6,333 nucleotides of DNA, taken from Betaproteobacteria bacterium. GTDB lineage: Bacteria; Pseudomonadota; Gammaproteobacteria; Burkholderiales; SG8-41. Positions 1-6,324 of the stretch are shown here, piece by piece; positions within the stretch are counted from its first letter, which is position 1, and every line of letters starts with the position of its first letter. Under the pieces are notes generated by a model that made no database searches, had not been told where the DNA came from, and saw only the letters and a list, made by a program, of their open reading frames with translations. A program made the translations under genes and the position numbers. Where the stretch lies: the NCBI GenBank assembly GCA_021300125.1, contig JAJTHX010000242.1, positions 1 to 6,333 on the forward strand. Direction: 5' to 3'.

Positions 1-773
1 CGATTTCCGGCGCCGGTGTCTCGGAAAGCCGCATGGGCTGGGCCGACCGCGGCGTGATGACCTTCGAGGAAAACCTCAACAACGCGCGCCGGCTCGCCGA
101 CTGTTCAGACCTGCTCCTGCGCGCCGATGCCGACACTGGCTACGGCAACGCGATGACCGTGCACTTCGTGGTGCGCGCCTTCGAGAAGGCCGGCGTCGCC
201 GCGCTGATGATCGAGGACCAGGTCTGGCCCAAGCGCTGCGGCCACATGGCCGGCAAGTCCTGCATTCCCGCCGAGGAGATGGTGCAGAAGGTCAAGGCCG
301 CGGTGGACGCGCGCCGCGACAATGATTTTGTGATTGTGTCGCGCACCGATGCCGCCGGTCCGCATGGCGTGGATGAGGCCATCCGCCGCCTCAACCTGTA
401 TGCCGAGGCCGGCGCCGACGTGATGTACGCCGACGCCCTGCTGTCGAAGGAGGACATCGCCAAGGTCGCGAAAAACGTGCCGAAGCCACTGATTGTCAAC
501 ATGGGCCTCGGCATGCGTCCGCGCAAGACCACGCCGCTGATGTCGCCGAAACAGCTGCAGGACATAGGTGTGGGCGGAGTCAGTTACCCGCGCCTGCTCA
601 CCACCGCCGCGCTGCGCGGCATGATGAATGCGCTGGACGTGTTCAAGAGCGAAATCGTCGAGCAGAACAAGGTGGTCGAGCGCACCGACCTGCAGGTCGG
701 CTTCGAGGAACTGAACGACCTGATGGGCATGAAATTCCTCGACGAGCTGGAAGAGAAATACAAGGGCGGCTGA
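1..773 (+). CDS. Isocitrate lyase/PEP mutase superfamily lyase, 5'-truncated (2,3-dimethylmalate lyase-like)
   Basis: The reading frame is open from the window edge (first full codon at 3), so the start is missing; 256 residues are visible and members are usually about 285-300, so roughly 30-45 N-terminal residues are probably lost. Seen: the Mg-binding type motif DADTGYG (nt 126-146, visible residues 42-48), the lyase signature KRCGH (nt 231-245) with the catalytic Cys codon at 237-239, and SRTDA further on. The Cys signature marks a C-C bond lyase of the isocitrate/2-methylisocitrate/dimethylmalate group rather than a PEP mutase. The conserved Asn segment reads VNMGLGMRPRKTTPL (from nt 495), not the NxTEFGxTP form I know from 2-methylisocitrate lyase, which argues against PrpB. 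A soluble cytoplasmic enzyme is expected. It lies 18 bp upstream of a LeuC-type hydro-lyase, presumably in one operon, which supports a role cleaving the hydrated product, as Dml does after DmdAB. Family is secure; substrate is inferred. Oxaloacetate decarboxylase activity is an alternative. Confidence 0.88.
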   Translation, partial: ISGAGVSESRMGWADRGVMTFEENLNNARRLADCSDLLLRADADTGYGNAMTVHFVVRAFEKAGVAALMIEDQVWPKRCGHMAGKSCIPAEEMVQKVKAAVDARRDNDFVIVSRTDAAGPHGVDEAIRRLNLYAEAGADVMYADALLSKEDIAKVAKNVPKPLIVNMGLGMRPRKTTPLMSPKQLQDIGVGGVSYPRLLTTAALRGMMNALDVFKSEIVEQNKVVERTDLQVGFEELNDLMGMKFLDELEEKYKGG

Positions 774-791
774 TTTTTCCGGGAGCGTGCA

Positions 792-2045
792 ATGGGCATG
801 ACCATCGCAGAAAAGATCCTCGCCGCCAAAAGCGGCCGCAAGGCCGTGGTGCCGGGAGACGTGGTCACGGTGGACGTGGATACCGTGATCCTGTTCGACA
901 ACAACTTCATGCCGACCAACTGGCGTGACATCCTGAAGATCGCCGATCCGGAGAAGATCGTCGTCACCTTCGACCACCGCGTGCCCGCGCCGACGCAGCA
1001 GGCCGCGGCGGCCCAGGTCACCGGGCGCGCCTTTGTCAGGAAATTCGGCATCAAGCGTTTTCATGATGTCGGCCACAACCAGGGCATCAGTCACCAGCTG
1101 GTCGCCGACTACGGCTACGCGCTGCCGGGTTCGGTGCTGCTGTGCAGTGACTCCCACACCTGCAGCGCCGGGGTGTTCAACTGCCTTGCGCGCGGCGTTG
1201 GCGGCCCCGACATCATCTACGCCGCGATCAAGGGCCAGACCTGGTTCCGCTGCGGCGAGACCGTGCGCTATGAATTGACCGGCAGCCTGCCGGAGGCGGT
1301 CACCGCGAAGGATGCCTTCCTGCAGATCGCCGGCGTGCATGGCGCACACGCGACGATGAACGTCGAATACGGCGGCCCCGGCGTGGCCTCGCTGTCGATC
1401 AATGCGCGCAAGACGCTGACCGCGATGTCGGCTGAACTCTCCGCCGAATTCGCCACCTTCGAGGCCGATGATGCGCTGGCCGACTGGATCCGCGCGCGCA
1501 ATCCGGCGCCATGGTCGCCGGTGCGGCCCGATGCCGACGCGAAGTACCACGCGGTGCGCAAGGTCGATCTGTCGGCGCTGGCGCCGCTGGTGGCTCGGCC
1601 CGACAGCGTGGTCAACAACTCGCAGCCGGTGGGTGAGGCCGCCGGCACGCGCATCCACCAGGCCTATATCGGCTCCTGTGCCAACGGCACCCAGGACGAT
1701 ATCGAACTGGCGGCAAGGGTGGTCAAGGGCCGCCGTGTGGCCAGTGGCGTGCGCTTCATCGTCATCCCGGCCTCGCAGGTGGTGTACCGGGACACCCTGG
1801 CCAGCGGTGCAATCCAGACCCTGGTCGAGGCCGGCGCGATGATTGCCCCGCCGACCTGCGGCGCCTGCGGCGGCGGCCACATGGGCGTACTCGGTCCCGA
1901 GGAAGTGTGCATCACGTCCAGCACGCGCAACTTCAAGGGTCGCATGGGTGATCCCAGTTCACAGGTGTGGATGGCATCGCCGGCGACGGTGGCCGCCTCT
2001 GCGCTGACCGGCACCATCACCGATCCGCGGGATTTTTTGAATTAA
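792..2045 (+). CDS. Aconitase-superfamily hydro-lyase large subunit (LeuC/DmdA/HacA type)
   Basis: The 417-residue protein has the N-terminal pattern MTIAEKILA plus PGD at 21-23, typical of stand-alone large subunits of the 3-isopropylmalate dehydratase/homoaconitase/dimethylmaleate hydratase group. Its length fits the short archaeal-type class rather than the roughly 466-residue E. coli LeuC. Seen: SDSHTCSAG (119-127), GSCANG with C296, and TCGACGGGH with C356 and C359; these three Cys are the expected [4Fe-4S] ligands. Near the C-terminus is STRNFKGRMG (377-386), the usual substrate-side signature. All key residues are present, so the protein should be active. It catalyses reversible dehydration/hydration of a 2-hydroxy acid in the cytoplasm together with the small subunit at 2187. 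The ATG at 792 is chosen because GGGAG at 781-785 sits 6 nt upstream; the in-frame ATG at 798 would be 12 nt away. Substrate (isopropylmalate, dimethylmaleate, methylcitrate-like) is not resolved; the adjacent lyase favours a catabolic role over leucine synthesis. Confidence 0.92.
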   Translation: MGMTIAEKILAAKSGRKAVVPGDVVTVDVDTVILFDNNFMPTNWRDILKIADPEKIVVTFDHRVPAPTQQAAAAQVTGRAFVRKFGIKRFHDVGHNQGISHQLVADYGYALPGSVLLCSDSHTCSAGVFNCLARGVGGPDIIYAAIKGQTWFRCGETVRYELTGSLPEAVTAKDAFLQIAGVHGAHATMNVEYGGPGVASLSINARKTLTAMSAELSAEFATFEADDALADWIRARNPAPWSPVRPDADAKYHAVRKVDLSALAPLVARPDSVVNNSQPVGEAAGTRIHQAYIGSCANGTQDDIELAARVVKGRRVASGVRFIVIPASQVVYRDTLASGAIQTLVEAGAMIAPPTCGACGGGHMGVLGPEEVCITSSTRNFKGRMGDPSSQVWMASPATVAASALTGTITDPRDFLN

Positions 2046-2186
2046 AGATCAAGGTCAATTTACAGGATGGACAGGATTGCCAGGATAAAACCCGTTAATT
2101 GATGTGCCGATTGAGATTGTTTTCGGTTTTTATCCTGCATTTCCTGTTCATCCTGTTAAATAGTTTTTCTTTGTAAGGTTTGAGTC
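2046..2186. other. AT-rich spacer between the two hydro-lyase subunit genes
   Basis: This 141-bp gap is clearly richer in A/T than the coding DNA around it. It contains a long inverted repeat (listed separately), a T-rich stretch at 2164-2172, and a Shine-Dalgarno-like TAAGG at 2174-2178 that serves the gene starting at 2187. I see no convincing sigma-70 promoter and no small open reading frame worth calling. The size is unusual, because genes for two subunits of one enzyme are normally adjacent or overlapping. Confidence 0.7.
2059..2160. repeat. Long imperfect inverted repeat made of 9-bp units (REP-like)
   Basis: The left arm (2059-2092) and right arm (2125-2160) are reverse complements over about 34-36 bp, with two single-base gaps and about five mismatches, four of them clustered in the middle. 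A 32-nt spacer separates them. Each arm is itself periodic: on the left acaggatgg, acaggattg, ccaggataa follow one another exactly every 9 bp (2062-2088), and on the right atcctgcat, ttcctgttc, atcctgtta do the same (2132-2158). As RNA the arms could fold into a long stem. The CAGGAT/ATCCTG core resembles dispersed intergenic repeats that I recall from environmental proteobacterial genomes, but copy number cannot be seen here. It could alternatively act as an mRNA processing or attenuation signal: TTTTTCTTT follows at 2164-2172, although the loop is long for an intrinsic terminator. Confidence 0.75.
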
Positions 2187-2687
2187 ATGAACTTCAAAGC
2201 GCGCGTGTGGATCGTCGGCGACAACATCAACACCGACCTGATCCTGCCCAACAAGGCCTTCTACCTCACGCACGAGGAGCAGGCCCAGTACGTGTTCCAT
2301 GCCAACCGGCCGGGCTGGGCGCAGCAGGTGCAGAAGGGCGACATCCTGATCGGCGGGCACAACTTCGGCATGGGTTCCAGCCGTGCTGCGGCACGTTCAC
2401 TGAAGAATCTCGGCCTCGCCTGCCTGATCGCGGAATCGCTGAACGGCCTGTTCCTGCGCAACTGCGTGAACTTTGCATTTCCGGCGCTGGAGTGTCCGGG
2501 CGTCCACGCTGCCTTCACGGAAGGCGAAATCGCCGAAGTGGATTTCGAGGCGGCCACGGTGCGCAACGCAACACGCGGAGCCGCGCTGAAGGGCAAGCCC
2601 CTGCCGCCGTCACTGATGGCGCTGGTGCAGGCCGGCGGGGTTTACCAGTTGCTCGAGCAGGAAGGCCTGATTGCCCCCAAGGCCTGA
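2187..2687 (+). CDS. Aconitase-superfamily hydro-lyase small subunit (LeuD/DmdB type)
   Basis: The 166-residue protein is the swivelling small-subunit domain that completes the active site of the large subunit encoded upstream. Seen: DNINTDLILP (12-21), the substrate-loop region KAFYLTHEEQ (23-32), and the core motif NFGMGSSRAAAR (59-70), which supplies the Ser-Ser-Arg expected at the active site. Length matches archaeal-type LeuD/DmdB proteins (about 160-170), shorter than E. coli LeuD (about 200). It departs from biosynthetic LeuD at two places: GSSR is followed by AAA where EHA is normal, and the segment usually reading SFARIF reads SLNGLF (84-89). These point to a divergent, probably non-leucine subfamily. 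The start is the ATG at 2187 with AAGG ending 8 nt upstream. The gene ends 37 bp from the convergent gamma-glutamyltransferase gene. Family is secure; substrate is not, and dimethylmaleate, isopropylmalate or methylcitrate-type acids all remain possible. Confidence 0.9.
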   Translation: MNFKARVWIVGDNINTDLILPNKAFYLTHEEQAQYVFHANRPGWAQQVQKGDILIGGHNFGMGSSRAAARSLKNLGLACLIAESLNGLFLRNCVNFAFPALECPGVHAAFTEGEIAEVDFEAATVRNATRGAALKGKPLPPSLMALVQAGGVYQLLEQEGLIAPKA

Positions 2688-2700
2688 AAAAATAATCAAC

Positions 2701-2731
2701 AAAAACAAATAGTTACTGATTTTATCAGTAA
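2701..2731 (-). terminator. Probable intrinsic terminator of the - strand operon
   Basis: A perfect 8-bp inverted repeat, TTACTGAT (2713-2720) and ATCAGTAA (2724-2731), encloses a 3-nt loop and overlaps the stop codon of the gamma-glutamyltransferase gene. Read on the - strand it is followed by a U-rich tract that continues to about 2687, the complement of the A-rich run in 2688-2711. On the + strand there is no U tract after the hairpin, so it would serve only the - strand. The stem has only two G/C pairs, so it may be weak or need help. Confidence 0.5.
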
Positions 2732-4326
2732 GCGGCCACCGCGCCGTCGCTGCGCGGATCCGCGCCACCTTCAAGCAAGCCGTCGGCATGCCGGATGATC
2801 ATCCCTGCATGACCGACGGTTTCATCGTACGCACCGATGATTTCGACATCGTGTCCGCGCTGGCTCAGTTCACGCACCACGCCCGCATCAAAGCGTGACT
2901 CCAGTTTCAGGGATTCACTGGGCTTGCCCCAGGTGCGGCCGAGCAGCCAGCGCGGCGCACTCACCGTGGCCTGCGGAGAAAGACCGTGGGCAATGGCCCG
3001 GCTGAAAATCGCGCACTGGGTCTGCGGCTGCCCGTCACCGCCCATCGTGCCGTAGACCACCGTGCGTCCGTCGGACAGGCGGGCCAGCGCAGGATTCAGC
3101 GTGTGAAACGGCTTGCGGCCGGGTTCAAGCGCATTCAAGGCCGCGGGGTCCAGCGAAAAGCTGCAGCCGCGGTTCTGCCAGTTGACGCCGGAGGCCGGCA
3201 GCACGATGCCGGATCCGAACTCGTGATAGATGCTCTGGATGAACGAGACCGCGCGCCCGGCACCATCAATCACGCCCATCCAGATCGTGTCGCCCGCCTG
3301 CGTGTTTCCGCCCCAGGGTTCAGCACGGCGGGGATCAATGCGTTGGGCCAGTTCTTTCACATGCGCAGACTTGAGCAGATCCTGTGCGGAGACTTTCATG
3401 TAGCGCGGATCGGTCACGTAACGGTCACGCACGCGGAAAGCCTGCTTGGTCGCCTCGACGCAAAGATGCACATGGTCCGCGCTGCCCTGCGGTACTGCTG
3501 CAATATCCAGCGCGTCGAGAATGCCGACGATCAGCAGGGAGATCACGCCCTGAGTCGGCGGCGTCATGTTGTATACCGTGCCTGCGGAATGCGGCAGTGC
3601 CAGCGGATCCACAAGCTGTGCGCGGTGAGCGGCAAGATCCTTCGCGGTCAGCGGACTGCCGGACCGCGCCAGATCTTCAGCCATCGATTGTGCGAGTTCG
3701 CCCCGATAAAAGTCTGCGGTTCCGGCGCGCGCAATGCGTTCCAGGGTATCCGCCAGCCGCCCCTGAAAGAAGCGGCTGCCGGCCGCCGGGGATGCGCCGC
3801 CGACCAGGAAGGTTTCGGAGAACCCCGGCTGCGACTGCAGTTCGGGAAGCTTGGCCGCGGTCAGCGCTGACTGGCTCACGGTCACCGGGATGCCGTGCCG
3901 TGCGTAATAGATCGCGTCGTCCAGCAAACGCGACAGGGGCAGCTTTCCGCCGAGGGCCTTGCGCGAGAGTTCATGCGCGGCGCCCCAGCCGGAAACGGTA
4001 CCGGCGACCGTATTCGCTGCGACACCGCCGCGGTGGGGGATGGCCTCGCGGTGACCGCGTTGCGCATACCAGTGGCGCGTGGCACTCGCCGCTGCCGCAC
4101 CGCAGGCATCAATGGCGCCCGGCGCCTCGCCCGGCACATGCAGCAGCCAGAAGCTGTCCCCGCCGATCGAATTCATGTGCGGGTACACCACGGCGATCGT
4201 CGCTGCAGCGGCAATCATGGCCTCGATCGCATTGCCGCCTTCGCGCAGCACGGCCAGTGCGGATTGCGAAGCGAGCGAATGCGGCGCGACCGCCATGCCG
4301 CGCAGGCCGCGGCTTGAGTTGATCAT
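2725..4326 (-). CDS. ggt: Gamma-glutamyltransferase family Ntn-hydrolase (cytoplasmic, YwrD-like)
   Basis: The 533-residue protein covers the whole gamma-glutamyltransferase family length. These enzymes cut themselves at a Thr to form a large and a small subunit, then hydrolyse or transfer gamma-glutamyl groups or related amides. Seen: GGNAIEAM (30-37), NSIGGDSFW (52-60), the self-cleavage site GDT with T347 as predicted nucleophile (codon 3286-3288), GSGIV (371-375), the glycine motif GTMGGDGQPQ (426-435), and the C-terminal ADPRSDGA typical of the family. Cleavage would leave a 187-residue small subunit, the usual size. No signal peptide is present, unlike periplasmic E. coli Ggt; this and the GDT context resemble YwrD-like members whose substrates are mostly unknown. 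The ATG at 4326 has GGAG (4334-4337) 7 nt upstream. It is the last gene after the TRAP permease genes, 63 bp behind dctM, so it may act on the imported compound. Glutathione hydrolysis or a dedicated amidase role are both possible. Confidence 0.92.
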   Translation of the reverse strand: MINSSRGLRGMAVAPHSLASQSALAVLREGGNAIEAMIAAAATIAVVYPHMNSIGGDSFWLLHVPGEAPGAIDACGAAAASATRHWYAQRGHREAIPHRGGVAANTVAGTVSGWGAAHELSRKALGGKLPLSRLLDDAIYYARHGIPVTVSQSALTAAKLPELQSQPGFSETFLVGGASPAAGSRFFQGRLADTLERIARAGTADFYRGELAQSMAEDLARSGSPLTAKDLAAHRAQLVDPLALPHSAGTVYNMTPPTQGVISLLIVGILDALDIAAVPQGSADHVHLCVEATKQAFRVRDRYVTDPRYMKVSAQDLLKSAHVKELAQRIDPRRAEPWGGNTQAGDTIWMGVIDGAGRAVSFIQSIYHEFGSGIVLPASGVNWQNRGCSFSLDPAALNALEPGRKPFHTLNPALARLSDGRTVVYGTMGGDGQPQTQCAIFSRAIAHGLSPQATVSAPRWLLGRTWGKPSESLKLESRFDAGVVRELSQRGHDVEIIGAYDETVGHAGMIIRHADGLLEGGADPRSDGAVAAY

Positions 4327-4389
4327 TCCGGATCTCCGGTTCTGGCCGCGACCTGATTGCCCGGGCGGACTGCTATCCGGCGGCCACGA

Positions 4390-5718
4390 TCAGTTGGCCC
4401 AGCCGATCGCGGTCGGCAGCCAGGTCGCGATCGCGGGAAACGTGAGCACCAGTGCCGCAGCTGCCATCTGAATCCAGATGAACGGCCACACGCCGCGATA
4501 GATGTCGTTGGTCGCGACGCTGGGTGGTGCGACCCCGCGCAGGAAAAACAGCGACCAGCCGACGGGCGGTGTCAGGAACGAGGTCTGCATGACGATGCAG
4601 ATGATGGCCGCCAGCCAGACCAGATCCACGCCCTGCGCGACGAAGTAGGGAATGAACAGCGGCAGCACGATGTAGCTGATCTCGACCCATTCGAGCAGGA
4701 TGCCGGCGACGAACAGCACCGCGATGAAGAACAGGATGTCGGCGGTGGTGCCGCCGGGGATCAGCGCGAACACATCCTGGATCAGCCGCTCGCCACCAAG
4801 TCCGCGGAACGCCAGGCTGAAGGCCTGCGCGGTCATGATCACGAAGAAGATCATCGCGCTCGTCTTCAGCGTTTCGAGGCAGGTTTCCTTCAGCACGCGG
4901 CGGTCGAGCTTGCCGCTGCCGGCGACGATGACCAGGCTGCCCAGTGCGCCGATCGCCGCGGCCTCCGTGGGGGCGGCCACGCCGGCCATGATCGAGCCCA
5001 GTACCGCCAGCACCAGGCCGAGCGCGGGCGCCACGCCCTTGATCAGGCGTACCCACAACTCACGGCGCGACAGCGCGGCGCGTTCGCTGACCGGAATCGG
5101 CGGCGCCTTGTCCGGCTTGAGGAACGCGTAGACGAGGATGTAGACGATGTACAGCCCGGCCAGCATCAACCCCGGCACCAGTGCCGCAGCGAACAGCGTG
5201 CCCACCGAGACGTTGAGGATCTCGCCGAGCAGGATCAGCACCAGGCTCGGCGGGATGATCTGGCCCAGCGTGCCGCTGGCGCAGATGGTGCCGCAGGCCA
5301 GTCCCTTGTCGTAGTTGTACTTGAGCAGCGTGGGCAGCGCGATCATGCCCAGCAGCACGATGGTTGCGCCGACGATGCCGGTGGTCGCACCCATGATGAC
5401 GCCAAACACGATGATGCCCACCGCCATGCCGCCGCGCAGGTTGCCCGCCACGTGGCCGATCATCTCCAGCATGTCGTTGGCCAGTCGCGACTTCTCCAGC
5501 ATGACGCCCATGAAGACGAACATCGGCAGCGCCAGCAGCGAGTAGTCGGTGGCCACGCCGTAGATGCGCGCCGGCAGCAGGTTGAACAGTCCCGGCCCGA
5601 AGCCGATCAGGCCGAACACGACGCCTGAGGCGGCCGCCGCGTAGGCCACCGGAATGCCGGCAAGCAGCAGCCCGACGAACGAGACCAGCAGCAGGATCGG
5701 CAGCAGTTCACTGCCCAT
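4390..5718 (-). CDS. dctM: TRAP transporter large permease (DctM family, mannitol/chloroaromatic type)
   Basis: This is the large integral membrane subunit of a tripartite ATP-independent periplasmic transporter, which takes up organic acids using an ion gradient. From the chosen start it is 442 residues with about a dozen hydrophobic segments spread along its length. Seen: GNLRGGMAVGI (92-102), ASGTLGQIIPPS (147-158), a second repeat motif AAPTEAAAIGALGSL (248-262), and TPPVGWSLFFLRG (383-395); these are family hallmarks, the IIPPS and TPPVG segments lying in the two re-entrant hairpin regions. I prefer the ATG at 5718 over the in-frame ATG at 5736, because GGGAGG (5724-5729) is 5 nt before it and the upstream ATG has no Shine-Dalgarno sequence. 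With this start the gene overlaps dctQ by 11 bp, suggesting translational coupling. Sequence style fits the FcbT3-like (COG4664) branch, known for monocarboxylate, 2-oxo acid and aromatic acid substrates. Substrate unknown here. Confidence 0.93.
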   Translation of the reverse strand: MGSELLPILLLVSFVGLLLAGIPVAYAAAASGVVFGLIGFGPGLFNLLPARIYGVATDYSLLALPMFVFMGVMLEKSRLANDMLEMIGHVAGNLRGGMAVGIIVFGVIMGATTGIVGATIVLLGMIALPTLLKYNYDKGLACGTICASGTLGQIIPPSLVLILLGEILNVSVGTLFAAALVPGLMLAGLYIVYILVYAFLKPDKAPPIPVSERAALSRRELWVRLIKGVAPALGLVLAVLGSIMAGVAAPTEAAAIGALGSLVIVAGSGKLDRRVLKETCLETLKTSAMIFFVIMTAQAFSLAFRGLGGERLIQDVFALIPGGTTADILFFIAVLFVAGILLEWVEISYIVLPLFIPYFVAQGVDLVWLAAIICIVMQTSFLTPPVGWSLFFLRGVAPPSVATNDIYRGVWPFIWIQMAAAALVLTFPAIATWLPTAIGWAN

Positions 5719-6253
5719 GGCTGCCTCCCGGTTCATGGCGCGCCAACTGCGGACGCGCTAGTTGAGCACCGCAGCGGATCACGGTGCCGATGGCCACCAG
5801 CGCGAGCAGGGCGTAGCCCACGATCACCAGCGACTTGACTATCCATCGCATCGGCAGGCCGCCGGGATCCGGCGAGACTTCGCCCACTGCGAATGAGTGC
5901 ATGGCGAAGCGCCAGCCGAGCACGCAGATGAACAGCGAGAACGGCAGCATCACCAGCAGCGCGGTGCCGAAGTCCATCCACAGCTTGGTGCGTTCCGAGA
6001 AGTTCTGGTGGAACATGTCCACCCGCACCGGCACGCCGCGCAGCTGCATGTACGACAGGCCGAGGAAGGCGATCAGCGCCAGCAGGTGCCATTCAAGCTC
6101 CTGCAGCCAGATGGTGCTGACGTTGAAGAAGTAGCGGCCGAGCGTGTTGCCGCTGATCAGCAGCACCATGGCCAGAGTGACCGCGGCGGCGAACCAGCCG
6201 ATGCGATCGATCAGCGCGTCGATCGCGTCAGCCGTCTTGATAAGGATTTTCAT
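5708..6253 (-). CDS. dctQ: TRAP transporter small permease (DctQ family)
   Basis: The 181-residue protein is the small membrane subunit that pairs with DctM. Four hydrophobic segments are visible at about 18-36, 52-70, 92-115 and 137-160, the normal DctQ layout. Seen: GNTLGRYFFN (35-44), WLQELEWHLLA (49-59), the VPVRVDM segment (74-80) after the second helix, and GEVSPDPGGLPMRWIVK (124-140); the last pattern is characteristic of the mannitol/chloroaromatic branch (COG4665). This agrees with the branch suggested for the large permease. The ATG at 6253 gives the usual family N-terminus, with a charged stretch (DAIDALIDRIG) just before helix 1, but no clear Shine-Dalgarno sequence precedes it. 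Translation may depend on coupling to an upstream gene or on an unstructured leader. The C-terminal tail is hydrophilic and overlaps the dctM start. The required periplasmic binding protein is absent from the window and should lie beyond 6333. Confidence 0.92.
   Translation of the reverse strand: MKILIKTADAIDALIDRIGWFAAAVTLAMVLLISGNTLGRYFFNVSTIWLQELEWHLLALIAFLGLSYMQLRGVPVRVDMFHQNFSERTKLWMDFGTALLVMLPFSLFICVLGWRFAMHSFAVGEVSPDPGGLPMRWIVKSLVIVGYALLALVAIGTVIRCGAQLARPQLARHEPGGSHGQ
5724..5729 (-). promoter_or_regulatory. Shine-Dalgarno site that sets the dctM start
   Basis: On the - strand GGGAGG occurs 5 nt before the ATG at 5718-5716, inside the end of dctQ. It supports the shorter dctM start over the ATG at 5736, which has no purine-rich site before it. 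Confidence 0.75.
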
Positions 6254-6287
6254 GGGTAATCGCGTGCCGGGACGGCGCGCCCCTCTG

Positions 6288-6324
6288 GCGCGATCGCCCC
6301 GGCCGGAGACCGTGGCGATCGCGC
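6288..6324. repeat. Strong GC-rich hairpin upstream of dctQ
   Basis: A perfect 11-bp inverted repeat, GCGCGATCGCC (6288-6298) and GGCGATCGCGC (6314-6324), extends inward past one mismatch by three more pairs (6300-6302 with 6310-6312), leaving a 7-nt loop. No U tract follows on either strand, so it is not a standard intrinsic terminator. It sits 35 bp before the dctQ start in the only non-coding stretch of the right edge (6254-6333). In TRAP and ABC operons a hairpin between the binding-protein gene and the permease genes often protects the upstream mRNA and lowers downstream expression; that role is inferred here. It could also be a palindromic protein-binding site. Confidence 0.6.

Noticed and set aside
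105..1880. A 591-codon open frame on the - strand opposite the lyase and the hydro-lyase large subunit
   Set aside because: Its translation is rich in His, Arg, Gly and Ala with no family motif, it runs across two well-supported genes, and long antisense frames are common in GC-rich coding DNA.
2099..2136. Possible promoter with TTGATG or TTGAGA as -35 and TATCCT as -10 before the small subunit gene
   Set aside because: Spacings are wrong (the TATCCT hexamer is only 14 bp from TTGAGA, and TTGATG has no -10 at 17 bp), and TATCCT belongs to the repeat arm.
1..2687. Reading the + strand genes as leucine biosynthesis (leuC, leuD)
   Set aside because: The family match is real, but the adjacent Cys-type lyase and the altered small-subunit motifs make a catabolic hydro-lyase more likely, so the leu symbols were withheld.
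2986..4322. Overlapping + strand open frames opposite the gamma-glutamyltransferase gene
   Set aside because: Low-complexity Arg/Pro/Ala-rich products with no motif; the - strand gene is complete and carries every family signature.
4357..5628. A 423-codon open frame on the + strand opposite dctM
   Set aside because: The product is a His/Asp/Gln/Arg-rich low-complexity sequence, the mirror image of a membrane protein's codons. DctM on the other strand has clear family motifs.
5719..5736. Longer dctM start at the ATG at 5736
   Set aside because: No Shine-Dalgarno sequence precedes it, while GGGAGG is ideally placed for the ATG at 5718, and the extra six residues are not typical of the family N-terminus.
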